NCBI GenBank assembly: GCA_029851415.1
Contig: CM056744.1
Location: forward strand, 9,369,268-9,433,267
Origin: Eretmocerus hayati
Lineage: Eukaryota; Arthropoda; Insecta; Hymenoptera; Aphelinidae
Reading direction: 5' to 3'
Length of the DNA stretch: 64,000 nucleotides
Of the stretch, positions 10,626 through 21,275 are shown piece after piece. The position numbers and the translations under genes are program-made. The notes below the pieces were generated by a model that saw nothing but the letters and a program-made list of their open reading frames with translations, was not told the origin of the DNA and did no database searches. Positions within the stretch are counted from its first letter, which is position 1; the number at the start of each line of letters is the position of its first letter.

Positions 10626-12794
10626 ATGGTTTCTTTCGAAGAATTGAAAGATAGATTCGTGCAGTTCTCGCTGGAGATGTATAACGTACATGACATGCCA
10701 CGTTCGGCGGTTGAACATTGTTTACTGAAGGTTCACGGGCTTTTGAGTGAAACAGTCATTCCGTATTACAAGGACAAAGTCAAAGATATTATCATTGATA
10801 AATGTTCAATCGATACGGTCGGGGAGGTAGACCTTCTTTTTAGCCAAAATGATTTGCCGCTTGGTGGGTTGTTGACCGAGCACAGTAGAATCAAAGCTTA
10901 CAAGGAAACCAGGGGTTTTTTTGAGCCAGAAAAATTTATAATTGGTGATGAATCTTTATTTGTTATCAAAAGCAGAGATATTATTGAAGTCGAGAAAATT
11001 CCGCGACACATGATTATTATCCCAATTAAAGAATCTTTGAAAAAAATTTTAGAAACTCCTGGGTTGATGGAAATGATTGATAAACAAAGAATTGAACTTT
11101 ATAACGATAATCACACCATTTCAAATGTGCAACAGACGGAACAGTGGAAAAAAATGCTTCGTGAGAATCCAGACCAAGAAACAGTGCTCCCAATTGATCC
11201 TTTTATTGACGACGCGGATATGAGGAATGGAATGGGTAGTGCCGCAGGTTCCCAAAAAATAACCGGAGCTTTTCTCTCATTACCGTTTTTGCCGAAGCAT
11301 ATGGCAAATAAAAATGCTTGTATAGTTGTTTTAGCGATATTTTATGCAAGGTTCCTTTCGCTGTTTGGTACTCGTGCAGTTTACCAAAGAATAATAGACG
11401 ATTTGAATGAACTGATAAGAGATGGTCTGGAAATCGTTACTAATCGAGGTATTCGCAAAATTCATTTTCGAGTCACGAAGTTGTTGGGCGATAATTTGGC
11501 TTTAAATCAAGCCCTTGGCTTTCCCTGTAGCTTCTCATCCGTTGGTGATTTTTTGAGATATTGTCGCATCTGTTTGGCCACAAATAAACTCTGTAAAGTT
11601 ATGTGCACCCCTGACCCCAAATTAGCAAGAACGGTCGAAAATTATGATCAGCTAGCCAGAAAGCCGCTCGTTGTTTCTGGGTTAAGAGAAATTGGTGTTT
11701 TCAATGAAATCGAGGGCTTTCACGTTGCGAAAAACAAATGGGCGGATTTGATGCACGATTTGAATCTTGGAGTGATCCCTTATACACTTGGTTGTATTTT
11801 AACAGCCCTGATTTTCGATTTTAAATGTTTCAACTTAGATGATTTGAATAAGGCAATTGATAGGTTTGATTTCGGTAGCGAGAAAAATAAACCTAGGCAT
11901 CTTATACTTGACCATAGCAAAAAAAGTAGCAATTCAGATGAGCCGAGAAAGAGGATTAAACTGAAGCAATCTGCTTCGGAGGCTCTTTGCTTAGCTAGAT
12001 ATCTCGGGCTCGTCATTGGTCATAGGGTGCCGCTATGTAATGAGCACTGGCATTTGTACCTTGTCTTGAGAAAAATCATCGATATCCTGACGGCTCCCAG
12101 TTATACAAAGCCAGATCTGTATTACCTTAGAGAATTAATTCGCATGCATAATTCTAAGTACTTTAGACTTTATGGCTATCTGAAGCCTAAGATGCACTTT
12201 TTACTCCATTATGTAGAGCTGTTGATACTCCATGGACCCTTGATTAATTCATGGAGTATGCCATTCGAACGCAAGAACAAAGAGCTTCGTTCAATTGCTG
12301 TTAACACCAGTTCCTCGGTTAACATCCCTTACACCTTAGCTTTCCGGGTTCAGATCGACTTTTGCGATATTCAAGAAAAAATACAAAAGTTAATGCCAAC
12401 GCTGCAACTAGGACCGGTCTCACATCTTTTTGACAACGAGCTCAGCCGTTTTGAAAATCTACGTCACATTTTCGAAAATCCTCATCAAATTCTTCGATCA
12501 GTCACTTTCTATAACAAAGAATACAAACACGATTCCATACTCCTAATAAGAGTGGACGAAAATGGCCCAGTATTCGGGCAAATTCATAAAATCTATTCAG
12601 CTAACAACAAAGTGTATTTTCTATTCAGAAAGATAAAAACATTCTATTTTTATGAACATTATCATGCATATCTAGTTGAAGTGACAGATATTCTGTCCGA
12701 TTTCATCAATGTGGAATTACTGCCACCTCTCGTTCAGTGCTGCCTAGTCAAGAAAGATGATTATGAGTATATTGCAACAAGACACCGCATATAA
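10626..12794 (+). CDS. DDE-transposase-like protein, 722 aa, intact
   Basis: This is a single uninterrupted exon. The central part resembles the large animal family of TNP2/CACTA-like transposase proteins: an Asp-rich block IDPFIDDADMRNG near residue 190, then LPFLPKH, then GDNLALNQALGF followed by SFSSVGDFLRYCRIC near residues 285-320. Toward the C-terminus are YLKPKMHFLLHY and WSMPFERKNKE near residues 515-550, where the family has its conserved KPKHH and RFE(A/S)KH blocks. The conserved acidic residues would fit a DDE RNase H-like core, but assigning them is inference. A basic patch (RKRIKLK) near residue 440 could be a nuclear signal. The N-terminal zinc finger common in the family is absent. 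No TIRs were found around it, so an active transposon, an immobile copy or a domesticated gene are all possible. Family assignment is by motif recall only. Confidence 0.65.
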   Translation: MVSFEELKDRFVQFSLEMYNVHDMPRSAVEHCLLKVHGLLSETVIPYYKDKVKDIIIDKCSIDTVGEVDLLFSQNDLPLGGLLTEHSRIKAYKETRGFFEPEKFIIGDESLFVIKSRDIIEVEKIPRHMIIIPIKESLKKILETPGLMEMIDKQRIELYNDNHTISNVQQTEQWKKMLRENPDQETVLPIDPFIDDADMRNGMGSAAGSQKITGAFLSLPFLPKHMANKNACIVVLAIFYARFLSLFGTRAVYQRIIDDLNELIRDGLEIVTNRGIRKIHFRVTKLLGDNLALNQALGFPCSFSSVGDFLRYCRICLATNKLCKVMCTPDPKLARTVENYDQLARKPLVVSGLREIGVFNEIEGFHVAKNKWADLMHDLNLGVIPYTLGCILTALIFDFKCFNLDDLNKAIDRFDFGSEKNKPRHLILDHSKKSSNSDEPRKRIKLKQSASEALCLARYLGLVIGHRVPLCNEHWHLYLVLRKIIDILTAPSYTKPDLYYLRELIRMHNSKYFRLYGYLKPKMHFLLHYVELLILHGPLINSWSMPFERKNKELRSIAVNTSSSVNIPYTLAFRVQIDFCDIQEKIQKLMPTLQLGPVSHLFDNELSRFENLRHIFENPHQILRSVTFYNKEYKHDSILLIRVDENGPVFGQIHKIYSANNKVYFLFRKIKTFYFYEHYHAYLVEVTDILSDFINVELLPPLVQCCLVKKDDYEYIATRHRI

Positions 12795-13880
12795 ACTAAG
12801 AATTATACTATTGAACGTTCCTCGTAATGCTTCAATGATCATCGATTAAGTATTCGAGATACATGCAAATATTGCATAGAGCATGTGAGTGAAATTATTT
12901 CGGAAAAATAAGCTTCTGTTCTGGATAGTATGTACTTTGTTTGAGAACAATGCATTTTTCGTGTGCCCACGTGAAAATCAATGAGTCATCTATGGAAGTC
13001 GTTGAATGAATCACTGAATTCATCGTGTGGAGTCATTGAAATGTCTCGTTAGTATGATTTATTCAGTATATTAAATATTAAGTATTTTAACACCGTAACT
13101 GTACAATACCCCCCTTAGATATATCAATTGAAGAATCAGAAGAGTGATTGTGAATGCATGAGCAAGAATTTTATAAATTTCGTGTCCATATTGTAAATAG
13201 AAACGAACTTCAGCTGAACTCATAGTGCGAATGTGTGGATATTCTTGTTCGTGTATACATATGTAAATACATCTTTATTGTTACATGTATATAATAGAAT
13301 TGACTTACCAAATGTATTGATTTGATTCAAACACGTAGGATTAGGCTGAATGTGACCTCGATATCGATAAATGAACCCGATTCCCTTGTAGTTATACTCA
13401 TGAATAAAATAATTTATATGGAAGTTATTGGAATTGGGTTATTGAGTAAATAACAGAGTCAGACTGAAACAGTTCGAGCAATGATGAGATATTCCTGTGG
13501 TGATTCTCTACGCATTCGACTCGCTAATTACGAATACTCTATAGTCTGACAATCTAATTTTTCGATGCAAGAATCAGTTGTCGTGAATTAATACCTTACA
13601 AATTTATTTATGCAGACATTTCAACCAATTGGTTTAAGATAATTTTCCAGAAATTTGAAATTTCACTCGATCAGTTTTCCTCGATAAAAGTGTACTTGCC
13701 TCATTCTATACTTTTCCGCACCAACTTATTCTTAAAGGAAATTGTCAGGCGCAACTTTTCCATACCTCAGAATTTTGAAAAAAATCGACTTTCATACTTT
13801 GTAGAGCTCTTTCTCGAGGTTGGCACATTTTCGGCCTTCACATGTTGAAGTTTCAACGGAACTACTCATATATTAATGAT
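12795..13880. other. 3' flank of DDE-like gene, no gene seen
   Basis: AT-rich sequence with no long open frame. An AATAAA near 13405 is a possible polyadenylation signal but is over 600 bp from the stop codon. I searched by eye for a TIR matching the 3.5-5.1 kb flank and found none. Confidence 0.4.
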
Positions 13881-13958
13881 TCTTAGTAATGAGTGTATTG
13901 TCATAAAGACAATACACTCATTACTAAGAGTCACAAAGAATATAAAATTCTTTGTGAC
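13881..13958. repeat. Two adjacent perfect hairpins with identical ATAAA loops
   Basis: The first hairpin has arms 13881-13902 and 13908-13929, a perfect 22-bp stem around loop ATAAA. The second starts at the next base: arms 13930-13941 and 13947-13958, a perfect 12-bp stem, again around ATAAA. Both were verified base by base. Function is unknown; a transposon end or an inverted-duplication scar is possible. Confidence 0.85.
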
Positions 13959-14252
13959 GGAAAGAATATCATTCGGGAAAATAATCTAGATGTGACTTAC
14001 TACTTTTCAATATTCAACAAGATACTTTACTTCTGAGAAGTAGAATATTTGATCTTTTCTCAACATCCACTGCCAGCCCAGTAGAAATCAATGATCATTT
14101 AAAAATCACATTAAAATCACAATAACTAACAAAAACTACTTACAGGACGAGAGTGGATCTGACAAGAAAATGAGGGAAATGTGTAGAAGAAAAAAATAAA
14201 ACGAACCATTAGAGTGAAAGAAAAGGAATAAAAAAAAAAAAAAAAAAAAAAT

Positions 14253-14324
14253 TAATTTTTGACGGGATTTGAACCACCATCTCCCGCGTGAGAAGCGAGC
14301 ACTTTACCCCTGAGCCAAAGAGAC
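14253..14324 (-). tRNA. tRNA-like sequence (Glu-CTC-like), degenerate, with T-run
   Basis: The minus strand has an A-box-like TGGCTCAGGGG, an anticodon arm (CTCGC / TTCTCAC / GCGGG) that pairs with one wobble and would present CUC, and a B box GGTTCAAATCC. About 20 T residues follow, a Pol III terminator. The acceptor stem does not pair and the T stem is poor. It is therefore a pseudogene or the head of a tRNA-derived SINE rather than a working tRNA. Confidence 0.35.
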
Positions 14325-16051
14325 TTTGCATTACATGGGTTTAAATGTGTCTCATGTTCGTCGGCTCCCCTCGTGGGGATGTGAGAAAATTTTGCTTAAT
14401 TATTATCAGTTATCGGCCGATTTTCGCGATTCGAAATCGTGGTAAAAAGTCTCACAGAGACCACGACGAATTTTATATTTGCAAGAGATTTTGTTCACTT
14501 TTAAATAATTTTTTAATTTGTAAGTGGGTAATTACAGAAAGCAATAAACACGGAGTCCTGAGCGCGCGGTTTATTGGGGCCCTATTTGCGGGCTCGCCTC
14601 CGCCGGATTTTATGGCGGGCTAAATTTTACACCGGAGGATTTTGCCGCGAGGATCGAGGCGCGACGTCCCGAGCCCTCGACGGCATGGCTAGATAATCTC
14701 AACGCGAGGTCCCGGCTTCCTGAACGTGGCGTCGGGGACTCGTGTCGTCACGTCGAGCTAAAATCTTGACGTCACGTCGCGGAATTTTTCTCCGTGTGCC
14801 GCAGCACCGCGCGCATACCCACTTGTAACTTTATATTCGGCACGGTAAAATCGCATCATTGAATGTTGTAACAATTTAGGACCCATATTGATTGTGCCGA
14901 TTTTACTTCACCATAGTGAATTCACCTCAATGAATGTTGTGATTCATAGTGTATTTGGACTGGGTCACAGTAAGATTCGATTAATATTTTTTACAATGTG
15001 TGATTCGGTAGTTTAAAGCCTGCAAATTTGATATTCCAATGTCTTGAGTGACAATGTACACTGTAAAAAAAATTTCTGCGATTTCACCAGTCATCTCAAC
15101 TTTTTACTAGCTTTCGTTTAAGTAAAATACCAATAGTTCGAAAAGTCGCCAATTATTAGCGAAATATTTGTTCTGAACATAGGTGCCCAGGTAATCCAAT
15201 TTGTTTGTGGTGAAATCGCTTTAATTGAGATGCGTCAAATCGCTGATTTTTGGTGAAAAAAAACCACCGATGCGGGTGGCGAATTTACTGTAGCCGATAT
15301 CACGGCTCTGGCGGTGGCCGCAGCCTACGGACTCGAGGTTATGTTATGGAGCCTCAATTGCTGTTTATAAATAACAAGTTCACCGGGCGCATTGTGTTTG
15401 GGTAAAAGAGATCCGAGGTGGCAAGGACCGATTCCGGTGGACCCGTGCGTGGTCTTAAGGACGTCTTTTCTCTGTGTATTTTCGATAGTAAACTCAACGA
15501 GAATTAAGGAACCTGTAAAATATTCACGCAAGGAAAATAAATCATTCTGTGTATTGCGAGATGATAATGTGTTTAGCTTCTCCTCGGCGCGCCGTGGCAC
15601 CATCAGGCATTACGCCGGCCTTGAAGATTGGCAATCCGCATTGATTCTTGGTGACTTCTTGACGGAATGTTGAATTGGGAACTGTAATTCGGGCGGAATT
15701 ACAAGAGTAATACGAATATTTGTCCATGGTCCGCAGTCACGGATGTTTCCAAAAGCCAAGATGGAGCTGAGACTTTGGTCAATTATTTTAAGTTGCTAGG
15801 GTGTGTGCATCGTGGTCGCTAATGATGTGATGACCTCGTGGAGACTCCTGCCTCGCACGTCGGATCGGAAGCAATATTAGCTGATGCAAAACGGGCCCTC
15901 GTTGACCCTCGTTTATTGGCTCGATCTCGCTCTGCATCCCTCACCTTTAGAACAAAGTCCATCGCTCAGCTCCATGAAGATTTCTCACCACACCTTGCCT
16001 GAGCTACAAACTCTACTATCATGAAATCATTACAAACAACAGAATCCTTAG
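14325..16051. other. Intergenic, mixed repeats, no gene seen
   Basis: A GC-rich block at about 14550-14820 and AT-rich stretches are present. A possible LTR-like piece near 15340-15720 (TTTATAAATAA, minus-strand open frame 15325-15603) has no confirmable ends. No recognisable coding region. Confidence 0.4.
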
Positions 16052-16779
16052 CTCTGCTGAAATCTTACTAAAATCACAACACTGCGCGATCTTTGGGCCC
16101 GTATTATTGAACTACCGTGTGCAATGAACGGCTTACCGCACCACCCGAGAGGTACCGTTCTGGGCGCGTTTCTTTTATTTTTTGATAACGGTTGAGGAGA
16201 TCACCCCTGTCCGCGGCAGGAGTCCTATATACCTCACCCGTGCTCGAGAGGATCACCAGCCTCCAACCTCCTTAGGCTCACCTCCGAGCGGAGAATCCGG
16301 CGATTTCCAGGTGGGTTCTCCCTTGGCTTTGGGACGAACTGGAAGTCACGAACCTGCGAAGACATGGTGAGATCCGCCGCTCCGAACCAACTGCCCCGAG
16401 CCGTCGCCGTTCGACCGGAGTCAAGACAAGCCCTGGTAGACGTATTACAACGCGAACGCAATGCCTGGAACCGACCTTGACTAAATTCCTCACGTTCAGA
16501 GGCGACCCGTGACCGAAGATCCGACTGGACGGACCGCGCCACCCCTCCGCAGGAACGTGAGGTCCAGCCCGCCCCGCCACCAAGAGAGCCTTTCCCCCTG
16601 GAGTCGCCGGAGTCCCCGGTGGGTTTCCTGACCACGCCACCAGTCCAGCCGCGGACTGGACTGATGACGTACCACCGTCGACCAGCTTCTTTTCTTTTTG
16701 ATGTGGAAGGAAAAGATCGCCGGGAGCCATGTGAAAAACCTCCCTCGAAACTCACCCGTTACTTAGCGCTTTTCCTATA

Positions 16780-16870
16780 CACACCCACGCACCCATCCAC
16801 CCACGCACGCATCCACACTCACACCCACGCACGCACCCACCTACCCACGCATCCATCAACCGTCTCACCC
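16780..16870. repeat. CCCACGCA-type minisatellite in left arm
   Basis: Irregular tandem copies of CCCACGCA/CCCACCCA-like units. The complementary GGGTGCG-type run occupies about 19250-19350 in the right arm. The two runs differ in unit number, so they have changed since the arms were formed. Confidence 0.7.
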
Positions 16871-16969
16871 ACCCACATGACCAACAACCAACACATCCAT
16901 TCGTCGCTTTCATCGGAACCGGGAGCGACGACCTATCGGCGCCTACCTAGCGGTCGGCCGCTCGGCGCA

Positions 16970-17006
16970 GAATGACCGCCGGCCGGACTGGGCTCTCCCT
17001 TATATA
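16970..17006 (-). promoter_or_regulatory. Core promoter in left arm, facing left
   Basis: The minus strand has TATATAAG (16999-17006) and, about 30 bp downstream, the arthropod initiator TCATTC (16970-16975). The same pair occurs in the right arm in the mirrored position. Confidence 0.6.
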
Positions 17007-17439
17007 GCCCCCACCTTACTCCCACTCTTCGACCAAAATTCACTAAATTCGAGCCAGAACGTCGCGGGGAAGTCATTGGCTCGTCGCGTTGAGCGGAGTT
17101 GTTCCTGGAACCCATCCCCGCCTCCTCGACCGAAAAAAGGCTGACCAGACCCTCAGTCACTCAACGTGGACCGCAAATTCAGCATCCTCCAATTCCCCGC
17201 CTTCCCACCAACTCAGCGATATTCATATACAACGCACTGGGTAATGATTTTCTCAAGAGAGTCTCAATAATGTTGATCTGTCGGGCTAACTTGCGGTTGG
17301 CCGGTCTGGCATGTTAATGGGGAGAGTTGAATTCACAGTTTTGTTCTTGACGCCGGAATTATCCTGAACCTATCGAACTAATCCACGACACTCGTGTCAC
17401 GTATGTCGAACCCACTCGAAGATTGCAGAGATTCATATC

Positions 17440-17960
17440 AGCAATTTATTTTTTACGATCAATATTCATATAAAGTCTCTGGTTTTCAATCAAAATATAC
17501 TTCAAGGAATTTATAAAAATTACCCTGTGGTTGAACTGCACGTGAAATTGCTACAATCCTTGATAGGTCTCCCCGATCTCGACAAGAGCGCCGTTTGATT
17601 GCGTTGTTACAACACTATCGAAACAGGACTGCACCTACGAAGCGTGCTATTGATTTGACTATTGAAAAACTTAAATACTTGAATTTAATGGACTCATTGC
17701 CATTCTTTTCATGGCAATCGAGTTCCATTTCATCGTGTAAGATACTGTAAAGAGCTTCGAAATGATCTCGATCCGTATGGAGAACAGATCTCGCTCTACT
17801 TTCACGCCGGAACGTTCAATCCTGAGGGACTGAGTCAGAAATCAATAATGCTCTTCACGTGTTCAGAGCCAGTGTCTGCATATGAGTATTTCCCCGGAAA
17901 CTTCGATATTTGGGAGTCGAAAATGTGCCATCCCGAAATCTTGTTCGGAGGATTCTAAGA
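17440..17960 (+). pseudogene. Decayed or frameshifted coding region in the spacer, unknown family
   Basis: Three consecutive plus-strand stretches in different frames read like protein: NILQGIYKNYPVVELHVKLL near 17492-17597, ATILDRSPRSRQERRLIALL near 17550-17750, and YCKELRNDLDPYGEQISLYF onward near 17686-17958. The last contains several Phe, Tyr and Cys residues and ends at a TAA. None matches a domain I know. Either frameshifts have broken one gene or the pieces are spliced; no convincing splice sites were found. Confidence 0.4.
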
Positions 17961-18918
17961 TCTATTCCATGAATATCTGAAACATATGATGCACTATGTC
18001 ATTCGCGCATTAGTATGACTAATGCCACTTATCGGTGCCATGAGGATAACATGAAGAGACGGGACACATGTGACCTGACATTTTGAAGCACCGGTCAAAC
18101 CTGCCATTTTACCACTAAAATTGATCTCACGACCAAGCGGCCCGAGCTACAGCTTTGGGATTCTGGGATTCTCATTCAACCACCAAAACCTTCAGGAAGA
18201 TTTGACTAGGACCTCTGTAGCCTTGCGTTCAAGGCTCGCAATAGTACCGGGCGGACCTTACATGAAAATTTAGCTGAATTCGATTTTCGCCTACAAATGC
18301 ACTCCCCAAAGTGTGAGAATTACTCATTTTCGTGGCTTGGGGGTATGGAGAAAATTGCACCTGACACCTTACTTCAGAAATAAATTGACACCGAGAGGCC
18401 TGGAGTGAGGCTAGTTCATTTTTAAACGGGAAAATTTGTCGAGTAAAATAATTGATAGAATCGAGCCGCAAAACATACGTGCCTAACGTGCATCCAGGGC
18501 GTGGTGTTTGTTCCTTGTATCTGTTGAATTTGATGTCAAATACCATAAATTTAATCAATTTACCCGCCCGCATCCCAAACGAGCCACTTGATGGCGCTAT
18601 AAAAATAAAAACCTGTGGACGGACCTGACATTTTGACCCCTGTTTCGATGGCATTTTTTCCGGTAGCTCTGAATGAAAAGAATAACTATCGCGCCAAAAG
18701 GAGTACAAGGGAAATAATCGGAAATGACCTTCGCCTACGTCCAGCAAGCGTTCCCCGAACTTCCGAAGCTTTCCAGCACTCGATACAAGATGCACTATTA
18801 TGATATTCCATCGAGTTTTCGAGCTGTAGACGCTACAACACGAGAATCATCCTATCCTATCCTTTCGTACATAGATCCGCACTATTGAGACACTCTTGAA
18901 ACAATTATACCCTGGTTA
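17961..18918. other. Spacer, right part, no recognised gene
   Basis: The minus-strand frame 18229-18795 (188 residues) is open but shows no motif, signal peptide or conserved pattern. I treat it as unproven. Confidence 0.3.
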
Positions 18919-20079
18919 GTTGTATGTGAATATCGCTGAGTTGGCGGGAAGGCGGGGAATTGGAGGATGCTGAATTTTCGGTCCACGTCGAGTGATTGAG
19001 GGTCTGGTCAGCCTTTTTTCGGTCGAGCTGGCGGGGAAGGGTTCCAGGAACAGCTCCGCTCAACGAGACGAGCCAATGACTTCCCCGCAACCTTCTGGCT
19101 CGAATTTAGTGAATTTTGGTTGAGGAGTGGGGGTAAGGTGGGGGCTATATAAGGGAGAGCCCAGTCCGTCCGGCAGTCATTCTGCGCCGAGCGGCCGACC
19201 GGATAGGTCGTCGCTCCCGGTTCCGATGAAAGCGACGAATGGATGTGTTGGTTGTTGGGCATGTGGGTGGTTGAGACGGTTGATGGATGCGTGGGTGGGT
19301 GGGTGCGAGTGTGGATGCGTGCGTGGGTGGTTGGGTGCGTGGGTGTGTATAGGAAAAGCGCTAAGTAACGGGTGAGTTCCGAGGGAGGTTTTTCATATGG
19401 CTCCCGGCGATCTTTTCCTTCCACATCAAAAAGAAAAGAAGCGGGCCGACGGTGGTACGTCATCAGTCCAGTCCGGGGTTGGACTGGTGGCGTGGGCAAG
19501 AAACCCACCGGGGGATTCCGGCGACTCCAGGGGGAAAGGCTCTCTTGGTGGCGGGGGGGGGGGGTCTGGATCTCACGTTCCTGCGGAGGGGTGGCGCGGT
19601 CCGTCGAGTCGGATCCTCGGTCACGAGTCGCCTCTGAACGTGAGAAATTCAGTCAAGGTCGGTTCCAGGCGTTGCGTTCGCGTTGTAATACGTTTAGAGG
19701 GCTTGTCTTGACTTCGATCGAACGGCGACGGCTCGAGGCAGTTGGTTCGGAGCGGCGGCTCTCACCATGCCTTCGCGCTCGTGACTTGCACTTCGTCCCA
19801 AAGCCGAGGGAGAACCCACCTGGAGCTCGCCGGATTCTCCGCTCGGAGGTGAGCCTAAGGAGGTTGGAGGCTGCTGATCCTCTCGAGCACGGGTGAGGTA
19901 TATAGGACTCCTGCCGCGGACAGGGGTGATCTCCTCAACCGTTATCAAAAAATAAAAGAAACGCGGCCAGAATGGTACCTCCCGGGTGGTATGGAAAGCC
20001 GTTCATTCTACACGGGAGTTCAATAATACGGGACCAAAGATCGCGTAGTGTTGTGATTTTAGTAAGATTTTAGCAGAAC
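18919..20079 (+). repeat. Right arm of the long inverted repeat
   Basis: Mirror of 16052-17233. It contains a rightward promoter, a GGGTG-type minisatellite, a donor-like CGG|GTGAGTT near 19370, and an open frame from 19397 starting MAPGDLFLPHQKEKK. A G-run around 19553-19564 shifts the frame relative to the left arm. Confidence 0.8.
19146..19182 (+). promoter_or_regulatory. Core promoter in right arm, facing right
   Basis: TATATAAG (19146-19153) followed about 30 bp later by TCATTC (19177-19182), matching the arthropod initiator consensus. It is a mirror of the left-arm promoter, so both transcripts would run outward. Confidence 0.6.
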
Positions 20080-20259
20080 TACTACCGAGCTACTTAGTAA
20101 ACGCATTATAGACTCGTCATCAATGTCCTCCCTGAACCCATGTCCATCAGAACCCCTTGGAATATGATCATAAACCAGGGCTCCAACGTAAAATTGTTTG
20201 TTCTTCCAGTGATCGTATTCTAAATTTTGCGGTAAAATTTTCCGGCAAAATTTACCGCA

Positions 20260-20460
20260 AAATTTGCCGGCATTGGTGGCGCTCTGTCGGTAACCGGTAA
20301 GATTTGCCACTAATGCTGCAGGTCGCCGGCGCGGTTTGCCGTATTTTTGACAGCAAACGCTATCGGCAACGCAAATACGGCAAATCGCGCCGGCAAACTG
20401 CAGCAATAGCGGCAAATCTTACGGGTTACCGACAGAGCGCCACCGATGCCAACAAAATTT
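20260..20460. mobile_element. Fold-back MITE, about 200 bp
   Basis: Nearly the whole stretch is an imperfect palindrome. The left arm starts AAAATTTGCCGGCATTGGTG and the right arm, reversed, reads AAATTTTGTTGGCATCGGTG. Arms are about 95 bp with a short loop near 20355. AAATTT at both ends may be part of the terminus or a target duplication. Confidence 0.75.
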
Positions 20461-21200
20461 AAATAGACAATTTCACGTCAAAAACATGCCGTACATTCTT
20501 TTTAGAAGCTACTCGATGCTCAGAATTGAGATAGAAAGAATTGAGAGGATTTAATGACGATGAAAAATTGTCCCTACAACGCTTTTGTTTCGAGCGATAT
20601 CTTGAGCCCAGATTCAGCGGTCAAAATTATCTGACCAGGTCATGTATTCTATTGTTCAGGACCCAATTATCCGTTTTACCTGTCAGAGGCATATCTAATA
20701 GAGGCATATCTAATATTATCTATCGACTTCGGGTATGAAATTGCCGTCTAAACACGATTTTGAATGTGAAGAATCGTAATTTTAGGCAAAAAATTTAATG
20801 TGGCATTTCGGGATCGCGTTGGACCGGATTTTCGACCACGTATTTGGAAAGTTCAGATAATTTCACATCGAATTGGTGAACTCTGAATTCTTCCGAGGCT
20901 ATTTCATGCTCGGAAATGAGTTCCTAAGAGATCTCGTAAATGTGTCGTTTCACACACTGATACTTCAATTTGCTAATCATCGGTAAAAATGGAGAAGTTT
21001 CACCAGTTTTCTGGAGAGTTGTATCAGAATGAGAACAATTTTGATTTCGATGGCTTACGTTTCAATTTCACTGCTGCTTCCGAACTTATCTGACATGAGT
21101 TGCATTTTTACACGTAACTAGAGATTTACACAGACTTTGATTGAACAGATAGTAATTTGAATTTTGAGCACATCTGGAGGAACTCCAAAATAAGATGATC
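20461..21200. other. Upstream flank of OBP-like gene A, no gene seen
   Basis: AT-rich, with only short unsupported open frames (20541-20738 plus). Probably the proximal regulatory region of the gene that starts at 21276; no specific site is recognisable beyond the TATA box. Confidence 0.4.
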
Positions 21201-21209
21201 GTCTTCTTA

Positions 21210-21217
21210 TATATAAA
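21210..21217 (+). promoter_or_regulatory. TATA box of OBP-like gene A
   Basis: TATATAAA lies 59 bp upstream of the ATG at 21276, so the 5' UTR is about 30 nt. Confidence 0.7.
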
Positions 21218-21275
21218 GGCAACCAAATACAGTATTCCAAATTATTCGTTAAAAATCTAAGAGACCTCGTTAACG

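Larger units (their letters stand above)
16052..17233 (-). repeat. Left arm of the long inverted repeat
   Basis: Reverse complement of 18919-20079. Transcribed leftward from its own promoter near 17000, it would contain a minisatellite leader, a donor-like CGG|GTGAGTT, then an open frame at 16278-16730 (minus) starting MAPGDLFLPHQKEKK. The right arm has the same start (19397 plus), but the two frames diverge through indels. That argues against a conserved protein. Confidence 0.8.
16052..20079. mobile_element. Element with about 1.2 kb terminal inverted repeats
   Basis: Left arm 16052-17233 and right arm 18919-20079 are inverted copies of one another at high but imperfect identity, separated by a 1685-bp spacer. 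The outermost bases align as TCTGCT(G/A)AAATCTTACT on both sides. The arms are GC-rich, unlike the AT-rich spacer and flanks. No clean target duplication was identified, and the spacer encodes no transposase I recognise. A fold-back element, a non-autonomous long-TIR transposon or a local inverted duplication of a transcription unit are all possible. Confidence 0.75.

Noticed and set aside
4000..14100. TIRs bounding the DDE-transposase-like gene
   Set aside because: Visual search of both flanks found no matching inverted ends.
18229..18795. 188-codon minus-strand gene
   Set aside because: Open but without motif or neighbour support; likely chance.
16052..20079. Integrated DNA virus or polydnavirus segment
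   Set aside because: No viral gene recognised; long inverted arms with promoters are the only unusual trait.
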